DNA of 64,000 bases from Daphnia carinata (Eukaryota > Arthropoda > Branchiopoda > Diplostraca > Daphniidae). A model generated the notes under the pieces. It was not told the DNA's origin, ran no database searches, and saw only the letters and a program-made list of their open reading frames with translations. Where the stretch lies: positions 6,571,357 through 6,635,356 of the forward strand of contig NC_081340.1 in assembly GCF_022539665.2 (NCBI RefSeq), read 5' to 3'. How positions within the stretch are numbered: the first letter of the stretch is position 1; each line of letters starts with the position of its first letter. Below, piece by piece: positions 40,101 through 50,939 of the stretch. Both the position numbers and the translations under genes were made by a program.

Positions 40101-43100
40101 GAGGACGCAGCTGTCTGTCAGAGTAAACGGAATCATGGGTAAATAAAATTTAATACAAAACCTTTTGATTTTGAATTTTAATTGAGAATTTTTATTTTTG
40201 CAGATAAATTACTTCACTCGGAAGGACGGGAGTTACGACGAGCCCTTTTCTCGTTGAAGCAAATCTTCCAGGTGGGTTTATATTTAGTTTTGTCGAGAGA
40301 AACGAAACCCGTAAAAAAGAAAAAAAAGAAGGTAGGAAGAAAAAGTCCTGCAAACCGTTGAGAGTCACCTCGTATACGTCGACTTTATGTTTACACAAGG
40401 GCGTAGTGGCACTACGCGTTTTCTAGCTTCAATATCCGTGAGCGGATCTTCTTGTAGTTTGTGTGTTGATACAACCCGCTGACCTGCTTAACGTCAATCG
40501 CCAGGTCGTCATAGTAGAATTTCAAACCCTCCTTTTTATTTTCAATTTTTTGTTCACTTTCTCCGTACAAAAAAAAAAAAATATCCGGTCTATCTTTATC
40601 TCAACTTCATTTTTTTTTTCTTGGATGCGCAGGAAGACAAAGACTTGGTACACGAATTCGTTCAAAACGATGGCCTGGCCTGTCTCATCCGAGTGGGTCA
40701 CAGCGCCGACCAGAACTTCCAGAACTACATCCTCCGCGGTACGGCTAAACAAAACATTCTTCAACTTCATCATTTAAAAAGCTTCTTTTTATTTAAAAAA
40801 AAATCCATTAATGCTCATTCCATGTCATTTGTTTCTTTCTACATTTTTTTTTTTTTTTGCTTTCTCTTTTCATTTCCTCGGTCGGGTCATCACCGTCGAA
40901 CAGCTCTGGGTCAAGTGATGCTCTATGTCGACGGAATGAACGGCGTCATGGAGCACAACCCAACGGTCCAATGGCTCTACTCGCTGATTGCGAGTAAATA
41001 CCGTTTGGTGGCCAAAACAGCGCTGAAATTGCTCCTCGTATTCGTCGAATACGTCGAAAGCAATTGCCAGCTGCTGGTCAAAGCTGTCGAAGCGGTGGAT
41101 TCCAGCCAAGGTAAACATCACTAGTATTGTACACGCACATCGTCGTCGTCGTCAGCATCGTTCAATTTGCAATAAATTTGGGTCCGCGTGACGTGCGAAA
41201 ATTTCGCTTTGCGCAAGTGCGTCATCGGCCGTGCAAATAATAATAACGCGAACCAGTTGGTGGCCATATTCAAGTCTTAATTGATTTGTGTGTTCCAACA
41301 CTGACACAGATTCCAAGCCGTGGGCCAGTCTGATGCGTTTACTGCAAGAACGAGACTCGTCCGACTCTGAATTGCTTGCCTACGCTGTCACACTTATCAA
41401 CAAAACGCTACACGGCCTGCCAGATCAGGATTCCTACTACGATCAGATTGAATATCTGGAAGGTCTTGGAATGCAGCAGATTGTCAGCAGGTATGTCTTA
41501 TCTCGGTTATTGCGGTATGCGAGTTTGAGAACATCTGGATTGTGATTCTGTCTTTGTTGTTTAAAAAGGTTTGTCTCGAAACCCGACGCAGACGCGGATT
41601 TGATTCAGCAACTGGAAATTTACGAGCTACAATTGAAGCAAGAAGATGAAGAGCCTTTTGTCGGTTCAGACTATTCAAATCAAAACAGGTAGGAAGCACA
41701 AACATGTACGTTTCAACTTCAGACAATTGAAGATGACTCCTTTCAAAACAATTTAATTAGACGTGTTCCACGTAATTGGTGTTCTAATCGCAGATCTCCG
41801 CGCCATCCGTCTCATCAGACTCAACAAGGGAACAAGAGTAAGTGCAAACAAATAGAATTCATGCAATTTTTCATTCACTCTTGAATAATGCTTGCCCTCT
41901 GTTTCAGGGTTGAACTCATTCCAATTGCTGCAGACGGTCACTGGCGATGGCAAAGGCCAAGAAGAGGACGAATTGTTTGGTGGCGAAGAACCCAACACTA
42001 TCGTGAGGAAGCTTACGGCATCCCAGTCTAAAAAACATTTAGCTCTGCTGGCCAACGAGTTGGCCGACAAATCGTTCAATCAGTGGAGTTCTTCCTCTTC
42101 AGAGTCTTCGTGCTCTATGGAAGATGTCAAACAGCACATGATGAACGGCTCACAGTCTCATATTGATTTGAAAGGTGGGTGTGAAAAACTCTTTGCATCA
42201 TTAAAAACGTACCTTTTTTTTTTTTTTTCTTTTTACATATCCTGTTTGATTTCTAGGCGTTAATGATGTGGGCGTCACTCCGGCGCTACGTCGCAGAAGA
42301 GAACGAGCCGAACGTCAGCGATCGTTAATTCGCGAGCAGGAAGACGCCAGCCGAATGTCGCCTTCGCAAATGGACGAACCCTTTGATGATTGCAGTAGCT
42401 CTTTTACTAGTAAACAAAAGGCCAAACTCGAATCATCGGTCTAATGAATATTTATCGTCTTATTAATTATCTTCTCTCATTGTAGTACCAAAGGTGATTA
42501 CCGTTGCTGACGTTGCTGATGAGAATCGTCGTAATGTCGACCTGACTCTAAACATGCCGCCCATCAGCGAGCGAATCTCGAACTTGCAAAAAGAAAAAGA
42601 TAAGGACAGTATCGATCGTAACCTTTTGGATATATCTCGTGAAGCCTCGGTTAAAGACCTCACCGAACGTTTACAGGTATAATGAGTAACATTAATGATG
42701 AAGAAGAGATGAATGTATCACCTTGTTTCGTACAGGCCAATCACATTTCAGCCAATCCCACGTCGCCTACCGAGGAGAAATGCAATCGATTAGGCGATTT
42801 GAGTGGCATTATTTCTAAAGCTAAAGAAGAACTGACCAAATCGAAATCACGACACGATTTGCGTAACTTGAGCGAACAAAATGCCGCGCTTTCACCGACT
42901 GGCAAAGCTGAATCGAAGAAATCTGAAAACGAATTACACTGGGAGAGTCTGCTAGAGACGTTGGATCGACCGCTGCAAATTTGCGATCTAGATTTCACCG
43001 ATTTACAGCAAGAAGAGGATAGTGATCCGTTGAATCCGTCTGTACGGACTAGCGCGTTTGGGCCTCCGCCTCCTCCTCCACCGCCTAACGGTGTCCCTCC

Positions 43101-46097
43101 GCCCCCAATGGCGGGATTACCGCCACCTCCGCCACCGTCGAAAGCTGCCCTACCTCCAACGATATACTTTGGTGTCCACCTTCATCACAACGGAGGTGAA
43201 ACGGCTTCAAACACCGTAGTAAAACATAAGAAAACTGTCAAACTTTTCTGGCGGGAGATTCGCGAGGATCAGCTCAGTTTGATTAAAGGGCCAACTTTGT
43301 GGGATGAACTTCATCCGGTTGCAATAGACACGAAAAATTTGGAACATCTTTTCGAATCACGCTCGAAAGATTTGTTAACTAAGGTTAGTCGCTGCTTCCT
43401 TTTTTTTTTTTTTGATAGTTTTATTTTTTTTTATAACTTGTTTGTTTTGGTTATTAACTACTAATTAATTCGCAAGTTATTTTACTAATTCCTTTCTTTT
43501 GTTACATCTTGGCTTCTGTCTTTTTCAACGGCGACTCAACCGATTCTCTCACTCGCTTACACAACATTATAAAATCATGCAGGAGGTGAGCGCCGTTTTC
43601 TAACACATTTTCTAATTATTATTATTTTTTTTTAAATCGCTGAAATTAATCCTTTTGATTTACATTTTTTATTATTGTTATCAATCCAAACTTTTGTTCA
43701 CCGTTACGGTTTCTTGTGCAGAAACAACAAGAATCCACAAAGAATAAGGAGCTGATCGTATTGGATCCCAAACGTTCTAATTCTATTAACATTGGCATGA
43801 CTAAATTACCACCGCCGAGAACCATCAAAACGGCAATCCTCAAAATGGATTCGACTATAATCAATCGCGAAGGAATAGAGGTAATTCATTTATTATAAGA
43901 GGTAAATGCAATAAAGTTTAATTCTCTTGTTTTTCCTTTTATGGCTACAGAAATTATTGACGATGTTGCCGACTGATGAGGAACGTGCTAAAATCCAAGA
44001 GGCACAATTGGCTAGCCCGGAGTTGCCACTTGGAAGTGCGGAACAGTTTCTCCTTTCTCTAGCCTCCATCACAGAGTTGGCTGCCAGATTGAAATTATGG
44101 CTTTTCAAGTCTGATTATGAAAATATGGAGAAGGTAAAAATCATTTCATTCGAGAGTTGCTTTGAAGTTTACTTATATTTATTATATTCCGTTTAATTAA
44201 CAAATAGGAACTTGCCGAGCCTCTAATGGATTTGAAACAAGGCATTGAAATATTGCAATCCAATGTGACTTTCAGAGCCATTCTGGCAACTTTGCTTGCT
44301 GTAGGCAATTTTCTCAATGGGGCCGAAGTAAGTGTTGACTTGACATTCATGATCGTGTGTTATTGACTCTTGCCAAAGCGCTTGTTAAACCGGTAATTTT
44401 TGAAATCTAGATTAAAGGTTTTCAAGTCGACTATTTGGCCAAAGTGCCAGAAGTGAAAGACACAGTGCACAAGCACTCGCTGCTGCATCATCTGTGTCAT
44501 ATGGTGATGGAGCAAAACCTAGAAACGACGGATCTATACTCGGAAATTGGAGCAGTGACGCGGGCTTCGCGAGTGGACTACGACGAGTTGGCTTCCAATC
44601 TCAACAAAATGGAGGAGGACTGCAAGGCGTCTTGGGATCATTTGCGGGCCATCGCCAAGCATGATGGAAATACCACCATGAAAATCAAGTATTTTGATAA
44701 TTGAAACCTTTCGAAGTGTTTTCCATTTAAACTAACAGTTTCATCTTTTGTATGAAAGAATGTCGGAATTTCTGACTGACTGCGCCGAACGGATTATGGT
44801 AACAAAACATTCACCTATACTATTTTCAATTGATTGGCATAACCTCAGGCAAACTGTTGTTGTTTTTTGTTTTTTTTGGTAGGTGGCGACAATAGTGCAT
44901 CGACGCGTGACGAATAGGTAATGACTTAAGTTCAAAGGAAATTCTTAAAGACTGAGGTATAATGCACGAAGTAATTCAAAACAAAACTCGTTTTGTTTTT
45001 GAAGGTTTCGAAAATTTCTGCTTTGGTTGGGCACGCCACCTGCTCAGGTGCGTGAAACGAAGCCAGGTGCCTTTTGTCGTATTGTTTCTGAATTTGCCCT
45101 GGAATACCGTACAACGCGCGACCGAGTTCTCCAGCAAATGGAGAAAAAGGCGAACCATCGTGAACGAAGCAAAACCCGAGGCAAGATGATCACCCAAATT
45201 GGCAGCACCAACGGTCTACCTGGTCTAGGTAGTTACGACTCCCCTGTCACGTACAAAACCAAGGAAGATCGAGCGGATGCTGAACTCCGCCAACTTCTCG
45301 GCAGTGATATTTCCGACACGGAATCTATGAGAACAGGGACCTGGGGTCGATCGCGGAAATCAGGTATGCTCAATGAAATTGGTTCTTTGTTAAAAAAAAA
45401 AAAATAAGTAAAAGAAATGATCATTATCTTTGAATTCTAGTTGGTTTGGGCCGCAGTACATCGATTCGAGATGATTATCTAACTGATACCGTGACAGATG
45501 GCGATGACGAAATTTTAGAAAGTCTCGTTAAAACGGCGACGAGGACAACGACACATCCCCGCGAACGGAAACGAAGCAACCGTCAGCACATCAACGCTGA
45601 CCGTTCTGCACGTAATTATCGACCTTCTCATTTCTTTTTGCTTGACGGGGTTGGTTATTTAACATCTACACTGGCTGCCCTCTAAATTTCGGGTCATTTT
45701 TATTAACAAAAACAAAACACAAATTGGTTTTGGTTTATTTTGGTGTTTTTAATTGTTTCGGTAAAGGCGTACTGAAACGGGTTCTTTCCTCTATCTTTCC
45801 TTTTTTGTTTGCTGGCTTGGCTGTAGTCAAGCGGTCACGGACTCGCGACAACAACGTCTTTCAACCACTGCTCGAGGAAAATCGGCATTGAAACTACTCT
45901 TCTTTTCGCTAAAGCTTCACACTTCACCCGTAAATTTCAATGCACTGTCTTCTATTCGCTTGCAAGTATAACCTGGATTATCTTTTGGTTTTCTGACTTT
46001 CGTTGAACCCACAGTGAGGAGGACACGAAAACACGGGCTGTCCGAAGAGGACCGCAAATATCTGATTACGCTGGCTGCCCAAGTCGCTGCTGCTTGA
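26812..46097 (+). CDS. Fhos: FHOD-family formin (Fhos), long isoform, 26 exons
   Basis: FHOD formins nucleate/bundle actin in stress fibres and sarcomeres and are released from autoinhibition by Rho-kinase. Exons: 26812-26839, 27538-27614, 32586-36318, 36430-36499, 36677-36719, 38558-38667, 40080-40138, 40204-40271, 40633-40738, 40904-41110, 41310-41490, 41569-41688, 41761-41837, 41908-42174, 42257-42409, 42486-42676, 42736-43383, 43722-43880, 43951-44133, 44208-44327, 44411-44688, 44759-44798, 44883-44917, 45005-45363, 45441-45611, 46015-46097. The total is 7566 nt, in frame, 2521 aa. Domains: disordered Ser-rich 36-1317; FHOD GBD end plus DID about 1318-1600 ([65 protein letters not shown]); FH1 about 1939-1965; FH2 about 1995-2400 ([63 protein letters not shown]); basic DAD near the C-terminus ([15 protein letters not shown]). 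A GBD first half like that of vertebrates is not evident. Confidence 0.95.
27007..27014 (+). promoter_or_regulatory. TATA-like box in FHOD intron 1
   Basis: TATATAAG in a locally GC-rich setting, followed by a possible donor (AAGC|gtaagt) and, 40 bases on, an acceptor (tttgtag). This could be the promoter of an alternative FHOD 5' UTR or of a short non-coding transcript. No product is evident. Confidence 0.3.
29511..29528 (+). CDS. Fhos: FHOD alternative first coding exon MSYRGY
   Basis: ATG TCT TAT CGC GGC TAC is followed by gtaagt. It ends in phase 0 and can therefore join the giant exon at 32586 (NKAPVTPT...) just as 27538-27614 does. A purine-rich 5' UTR precedes it. It is too short to call from coding content alone, but start context, donor and phase agree. 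The likely role is a second promoter giving an isoform without the first 35 residues. Confidence 0.55.
32586..36318 (+). CDS. Fhos: FHOD giant Ser-rich exon with poly-Glu end
   Basis: One uninterrupted 3733-nt exon encodes about 1244 residues, nearly half of the protein. It is rich in Ser, Arg, Pro and Thr with many SP/RS motifs, then becomes acidic: two Glu-dominated blocks around 36130-36200 and 36238-36290. A non-repetitive patch ([20 protein letters not shown], and later [26 protein letters not shown]) looks more conserved and may be a binding region. The acceptor is preceded by a T run. Vertebrate FHOD proteins lack such an N-terminal extension; the long Drosophila Fhos isoform has one. 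Confidence 0.9.
36720..38557 (+). other. FHOD intron with homopolymer block
   Basis: Contains the C/A homopolymer block at 37037-37154, a TATAAA at 37451-37456 followed by a 29-codon open frame (37468-37557) ending in a splice donor, and several A and T runs. No constitutive exon was found. Confidence 0.5.
37037..37154. repeat. Homopolymer block C46-A31-C5-A36
   Basis: Counting the printed sequence gives 46 C, 31 A, 5 C and 36 A with no other base. Such a block in an intron is either a very unstable tract or an assembly/sequencing artefact; its length should not be trusted. Confidence 0.95.
38668..40079 (+). other. FHOD intron within the GBD/DID region
   Basis: Mostly intronic. A candidate 75-nt in-frame cassette exon (39143-39217) is described among the findings. 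T runs occur at 38680, 39230 and 39717. Confidence 0.4.
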
Positions 46098-46633
46098 TCA
46101 TCGTCTACATATTATTCTTCTAGTCTCATCAATTCTCTTTTTGAATTTTATCATCATCCTTAATTTGTGATTGCATATTCGCATCGTTCTGAACTGTAGG
46201 GGAGAATTAATCGGGTCTCTACTGGAAGAGTACCTTGGTGAATGATAAAGATTTCCGGTGTGGCAATCGGGGCAGGTTGTTGCTTCTCGTTTGGCGTTGG
46301 TGAAAGGATGATAGATCCAGATATGATTTCAGCAAATATTCCCCTAGAGAAAATTGAACAAGAATAGCTTTCAAGTGTTAAAAAAAAAAAAGTTATTGTT
46401 TTTTTTTTTTTATATACAGCTTCCTTCACCACTCATTAGAGCACTTGCCTTTGTGATCAAGTCTATTATAGCAAGTCAAGCTCGGGCAGCCAATGGCTTT
46501 ACCTAGTGTAAATTGTCTGGGTTGTGCTTCCTAGAAGTAAAATGCGTTATCAAAGTTAAACTACGCGTGATGTGTCTCGATGTATGAACGTTGTTCATTA
46601 TAATCATGAAAAAAAAAGTAATACATGTTTTGT

Positions 46634-46639
46634 AATAAA
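46634..46639 (+). terminator. Polyadenylation signal for FHOD
   Basis: AATAAA (in gtaataaatac) about 540 bases after the FHOD stop codon at 46095-46097; the first strong signal downstream on this strand. Confidence 0.55.
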
Positions 46640-48290
46640 TACATAGCTAAAAGGAATTGTTTGAAATTCGGTTTGTGTACGATATTTAGATAGAACGAAC
46701 GGTACGATAAAAAAAATTTTAAGCCCGACTTTTTTTAATTTTTTGTACGAATATTCGGTGTAATTCAAAAACGGCTAACTTGACAAGAAAACGAGTGGCT
46801 TTTTCTGAATCAGCGTTAAATTTTGATTATACTGTGTTATTTTCATGGAATTCCAAGAGTTGTCATTTTTGGCCGATTTTGACAAAAGTATGGCAATCCG
46901 TTTTACCCAAAATAAAAATAAAAAATATTGGCCTTTTTCTGTTTTACTGCTATTGCCATCTACCGATCACATTTCTAGTTAATTTATCAACGAAAAATCA
47001 TCATACCCCATTTTGGAATAAACTAAAGGAAAGGAGCAAGAAATTAAAATGTGTTTCCCTATGGCAATCCGTTTTACCCCAAAAAAAAAATTTTGGCTTT
47101 CTTTTTCTTTTTTACAGCTATGGCCATCTAGCGGCCAGATTCCTATTTAATTTTCTCATTCATTCCTTCAGACATGGATTGGATATGGTTACTTGAACAC
47201 TGGATTTGCAAATGCAGTACAGCTGACTTATGTTTCACATGGTCAGTTGGAGATTTCCCAGGCAAAATTTCTAGTAACTCAGCATTTGGTACCATCTTTA
47301 CTATAATTTTATACAGTATCCTGCATGTGTCATTAATTAAGATTTAAATCCTTTTATAGATTGTCACATCAGTGAGCAAGGTTCAGTTTAGGGATTGAGA
47401 GCCCTCAGCGACTATAACACCTAGCCCATATTCAAATTGTAGCACTTGATTGCTGCCACTGATTCTTCAAAATGCCTATCTTGTATGGATTGCTTGACAG
47501 CCAAATGGTACTCCGACGTCACATAAATATCAATTGTTTACTTTATTTACATTTATTTAAAATTTTTGAAGGAATGGTTTAAACAAATGCCAAAGATGAG
47601 ACATACTGGAAAAGCTTGATATGAATGTGTAGAAGTAGTTTTGGAATTCAGAGGTGCAGCCAGCTGTTGGGTAAAACTTCATTAAAATTTTGTTTCAATT
47701 CAATATGTTTTAATTACTATTAGTGTGATTACGCAAAGGATTGCGCCATCCAGGCAATGTGGATATTCTGCCACGTACTTGATAAACCGAGGATTCTTCG
47801 TCAACATGCAAGATGTTACTCCCTGGTAATGCTTTTCTGCTGAGTTTGTTTAGTTTTCTAATTTTAATCGTCAATGTTGTATTAGTAAACTACTGTTGGC
47901 AGAAAAGCTGATACATTGGGAAAACGGTTATGGCAAGTGCGATGAATAAATCACCACAGGTCAGTTGTCTTGTCTGCACAATTGCAACGAAGATGAATCA
48001 TGGAGTCAAAAACATTAAAAGGTTGTACTATTTTAAATTTTTTCCTGGAGAGGACTAAAAAAAACGAGTTTTATCCACGAAGCAGCTCATTAATCATGTC
48101 CCAAACGATTGTCTGCGTCAGCCAGCAATCTTTCAATGGCTAACAAGCATTTAATAGTTTTGAAAATCGTGGTTTGCACTCCCTAAGACGACATTCCTTA
48201 ATCCTCACCAGTCAATAGATTTGAGTGCAACCATTTCTATTCTGAACTGTCGCCTACGAAATTCTTTTTCCATAAAGTCAGGTGATATGT
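46640..48290. other. Intergenic, includes a 171-bp direct repeat pair
   Basis: The motif tatggcaatccgttttaccc begins at 46889 and again at 47060, followed in both cases by an A-rich stretch, then T-rich sequence and a 'gccatctaNcg' motif. The repeat unit is therefore about 171 bp with moderate divergence, and both units stay open in one frame. The rest is AT-rich with no gene recognised. Confidence 0.55.
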
Positions 48291-48301
48291 TATAATGGAA
48301 A

Positions 48302-48745
48302 TTGTTGTCAAGACTGCCGAGACCAGGTACATTGTTTACCTTAACGTTTAGTGAACAAAACTACCAAATTTGTAACCTATCTGTTTTTTATGTTGCATGG
48401 AACGTCCAACCGGAAAGCCCATGGAAGATCTCTGTGTCCAACACGAAGGGTTCTTCCAACTTTCGTATTCAAGTTTTGGCTATGGTGATCATTTGCAACT
48501 GCATAGCCTTTTATAAGCTACTGCCAGGAATCTACAGGAATATGGCAGATGATGAATTTATGTACCATGTAAGCGATATCAATAAGAACGTCTTATGCTT
48601 ATCTATGTTTTATTTTCTTAATTTAGATTAATAGCAATAGTGAACCTGCGAAGGTTTCTGGTTGGGATGCGATGACGAAAAGTTATAATAATTTGAAGTA
48701 CGGAATTGAATTTCCCTCCATCAGTCGCCTGTATATTCCCGCGTA
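48302..48745 (+). pseudogene. Unidentified decayed coding fragment (two exon-like pieces)
   Basis: The open stretch 48302-48571 (AWNVQPESPWKISVSNTKGS) reaches a donor (CAT|gtaagc). After a short AT-rich gap, an acceptor (ttaatttag) is followed by an open piece (SEPAKVSGWDAMTKSYNN). Codon-like structure and exon borders suggest an old gene fragment. I do not recognise the family. It might also be chance. Confidence 0.25.
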
Positions 48746-48834
48746 TTACGGTATTAATTATTTAAAAATTGAAGTGCATATCTGGGCTCCCTTCCTTTCC
48801 GTAGCCCCGTTTCCCCTTGACTCGTAATAAGCCC

Positions 48835-49147
48835 GTAGGGGGTCATGCCCCTACTGTACGGTATATATAAAAATAACATATACCGAGGTTTGGAGGGCTC
48901 TGGCCGGAAAGGGGACGTGGGGGTCCGCTTAGTCCGATGATGTGTTCACGGAGGGCGACGTGGCTATCCACAAATCCGAACTAAAGGTTAATCGCTCCAG
49001 TAAAAATGTTCCATATCTTCGGCTCTTCTTCCGGCTTCTCTTAGCCAATCACCGGGTAATCTCCCCGGTGGGTCAACAAGGCAGTGTCTCCCCCTGCCTG
49101 GGTTGACGGCAACTTTTGAAAGGGCTATTGTGCCTTTTTAAAGTTGC
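48835..49147. other. Stem-loop-rich element of unknown class
   Basis: A GC-rich island in AT-rich DNA containing consecutive perfect inverted repeats: GTAGGGG/CCCCTAC (48835/48854), CGGTATAT/ATATACCG (48859/48885), CACCGGG/CCCGGTG (49050/49070), a nested GTCAAC..GGCAG / CTGCC..GTTGAC (49072/49107), and GCAACTTT/AAAGTTGC (49109/49147). No coding frame. It could be the structured end of a retroelement, a DNA element or an RNA gene. AATAAA occurs shortly after it. Confidence 0.6.
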
Positions 49148-49460
49148 AAAAATAATTCTAATGTGCAGAGAATTGTCAATAAAATTTTTTTTATAAAATA
49201 TTTTTTGCAAAATTTGTTTATTTCATTGTCTGTGTTCGCACATTACGTTTATCTACTTTTTTGTTTTATTTATCTTGCTCAATTCATCTTTATTGTTTTT
49301 GCCACCGTGAGGTATGCATTATTCCCATAGGTTTATCGTTTATCTGTAAGTATTCAATTATTATTTATTACACTCTTTGAATTCTTCAACTTAGATTCAA
49401 GGAACATCGTGTAATACCTGGATATTTTCTGAAGTAATTTTATATTTTTATTTTATTTTA

Positions 49461-49526
49461 CTCGTATTGGAACCGATCACCAGACTTTCAGCGTGCAACG
49501 CCGATGCTCTAACATTGAGCCACGAG
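49461..49526 (-). tRNA. tRNA-like sequence, anticodon TGC (Ala-like), probably a pseudogene or SINE head
   Basis: Minus strand: acceptor CTCGT/ACGAG, a perfect D stem GCTC/GAGC with loop AATGTTA, anticodon stem TCGGC/GCTGA with a seven-base loop GTTGCAC (T33, anticodon TGC). The T arm lacks the normal GTTCGANNC, so I doubt it is a working tRNA gene. Confidence 0.4.
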
Positions 49527-49626
49527 ATATATTTAAAATTTTTTTTATCGCATATCAAATGTTATCGTCTAGGATGTTTATGCAGTCTTTTACAATTATA
49601 TGTTTATCTGTCTATTTTTTCATAAG

Positions 49627-49693
49627 GTTCATAGCTCTGTGGTAAAACCTTTAGCTGCGATATATGTTACCTAGCGTTCAAACCTCTCCAGAT
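49627..49693 (+). tRNA. Degenerate tRNA-like sequence
   Basis: Has an A-box-like TAGCTCTGTGGT and a B-box-like GTTCAAACC at the usual separation, but the stems are poor. Best read as a tRNA-derived repeat remnant. Confidence 0.3.
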
Positions 49694-49803
49694 GTATAAA
49701 AATAAATGTAGAAAAGAATATTGCAGTATTGCATTTCATTTTTATTCTAAGTGTAAATGCAAGTCCGCAAGCGAATAGAAATAAGCCAACTTAACGTCAC
49801 ATG

Positions 49804-49874
49804 ATTCATAGCTCATTGGTAGCGCATCGGCGCGGTATGCCGAACATCCAGAGTTCGATCCCTGGATAATGAAT
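49804..49874 (+). tRNA. tRNA-like sequence, Thr(GGT)-like loop, probably a pseudogene or SINE head
   Basis: Acceptor-like ATTCAT/ATGAAT, A box TAGCTCATTGGTA, five-pair anticodon stem TCGGC/GCCGA with loop GCGGTAT, B box AGTTCGATCCC, and a CCAG/CTGG T stem. Position 33 is C rather than T and the D stem has a mismatch, which argues against a functional tRNA. Confidence 0.4.
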
Positions 49875-50110
49875 GAACGCTTACAGAAAAACGATAAACC
49901 AATGGAAACAATGCTTACCATCAAAGGTGGCATAAACAATAAAGGTGAATTGAGCAAGCTAGATAAAACAAAAATTGATAAATGTACAATCGTAAATAAT
50001 GTAAAATCGTTTTTATTGTCCCTCCTTCCACCCACATATCCACCACTATTACATACGTTTCAAAATACAGTAGACAACATACAATACATACACAAATACA
50101 CTTAAAACTA

Positions 50111-50420
50111 ACCCGTTGGCTGCCACGCCACCTATCTACAATAGCTACTGTCACTATCAAAGGGATAGCGACCAAGGGGGCCGGGTGGGCCGGGCTGAGA
50201 CGGCGATGAGACCTTTACGGAAATGCACATCCCAGGTCTACATCGCCGTCTCGATCAAGGGATTCCCTATGGTGCATTGCCTTTGGGCCATTCGGCCAAT
50301 CTTGGGCAGTGGCGCTGCTCCACCCCATGGCAGATAGACCATGGAGCAGAACAGCGCGGCCCGTCCCTGTCAAGCTACAAAAAAAAGGGGATCAAAGTGG
50401 GTGGGTGGCAGCCAACGGGT
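50111..50420. mobile_element. 310-bp MITE with 16-bp terminal inverted repeats
   Basis: Left end ACCCGTTGGCTGCCAC at 50111 and its exact reverse complement GTGGCAGCCAACGGGT ending at 50420. Both ends are bordered by TA (50109-50110 and 50421-50422), as expected for a TA target duplication of Tc1/mariner-like elements. The interior is GC-rich, has no transposase and contains several short palindromes. Non-autonomous; superfamily is inference from the TA. Confidence 0.82.
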
Positions 50421-50562
50421 TAATTTGCAAGACATAATACAACATAAAACAAAACACAACCATACCACGAAGGCGAGGCGACCACGAGGTGACGAAGGGG
50501 CGATAGGGGAGGCGAAGACGGCGTGGCCACGAGGCGAAGACGGGGTGATGGGCGAGGCGGAA

Positions 50563-50896
50563 ACGGGACGACGGCCGATGCAAAGACGGGACGACGGGCG
50601 ATGCAAAGACGGGACGACGGGCGATGCGAAGACGGGACGACGGGCGATGCAAAGTCGGGACGACGGGCGATGCAAAGTCGGGACGACGGGCGATGCAAAG
50701 TCGGGACGACGGGCGATGCAAAGTCGGGACGACGGGCGATGCAAAGTCGGGACGACGGGCGATGCAAAGTCGGGACGACGGGCGATGCAAAGTCGGGACG
50801 ACGGGCGATGCAAAGTCGGGACGACGGGCGATGCAAAGTCGGGACGACGGGCGATGCAAAGTCGGGACGACGGGCGATGCGAAGACGGGCGTGGTG
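50563..50896. repeat. 23-bp minisatellite, about 14 copies
   Basis: Unit gggacgacgggcgatgcaaa + gtc; GATGC recurs every 23 bases from 50577 to 50880. About ten central units are identical, the first three have aaagac instead of aaagtc, and a degenerate GC-rich forerunner extends back to about 50468. Because 23 is not a multiple of 3 and the unit has no stop codon, it is open in several frames on both strands; these frames are not genes. Confidence 0.93.
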
Positions 50897-50939
50897 ACGA
50901 CGGACGTGGCGAAGACGAAGAAGGCTTTGTTCTAAATCG

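Noticed and set aside
48900-48975. Hammerhead-ribozyme-like bits (GGAAAG, CCGATGATG) in the stem-loop element
   Set aside because: The core CUGANGA is not matched (C for U) and the order of motifs does not form the three-way junction.
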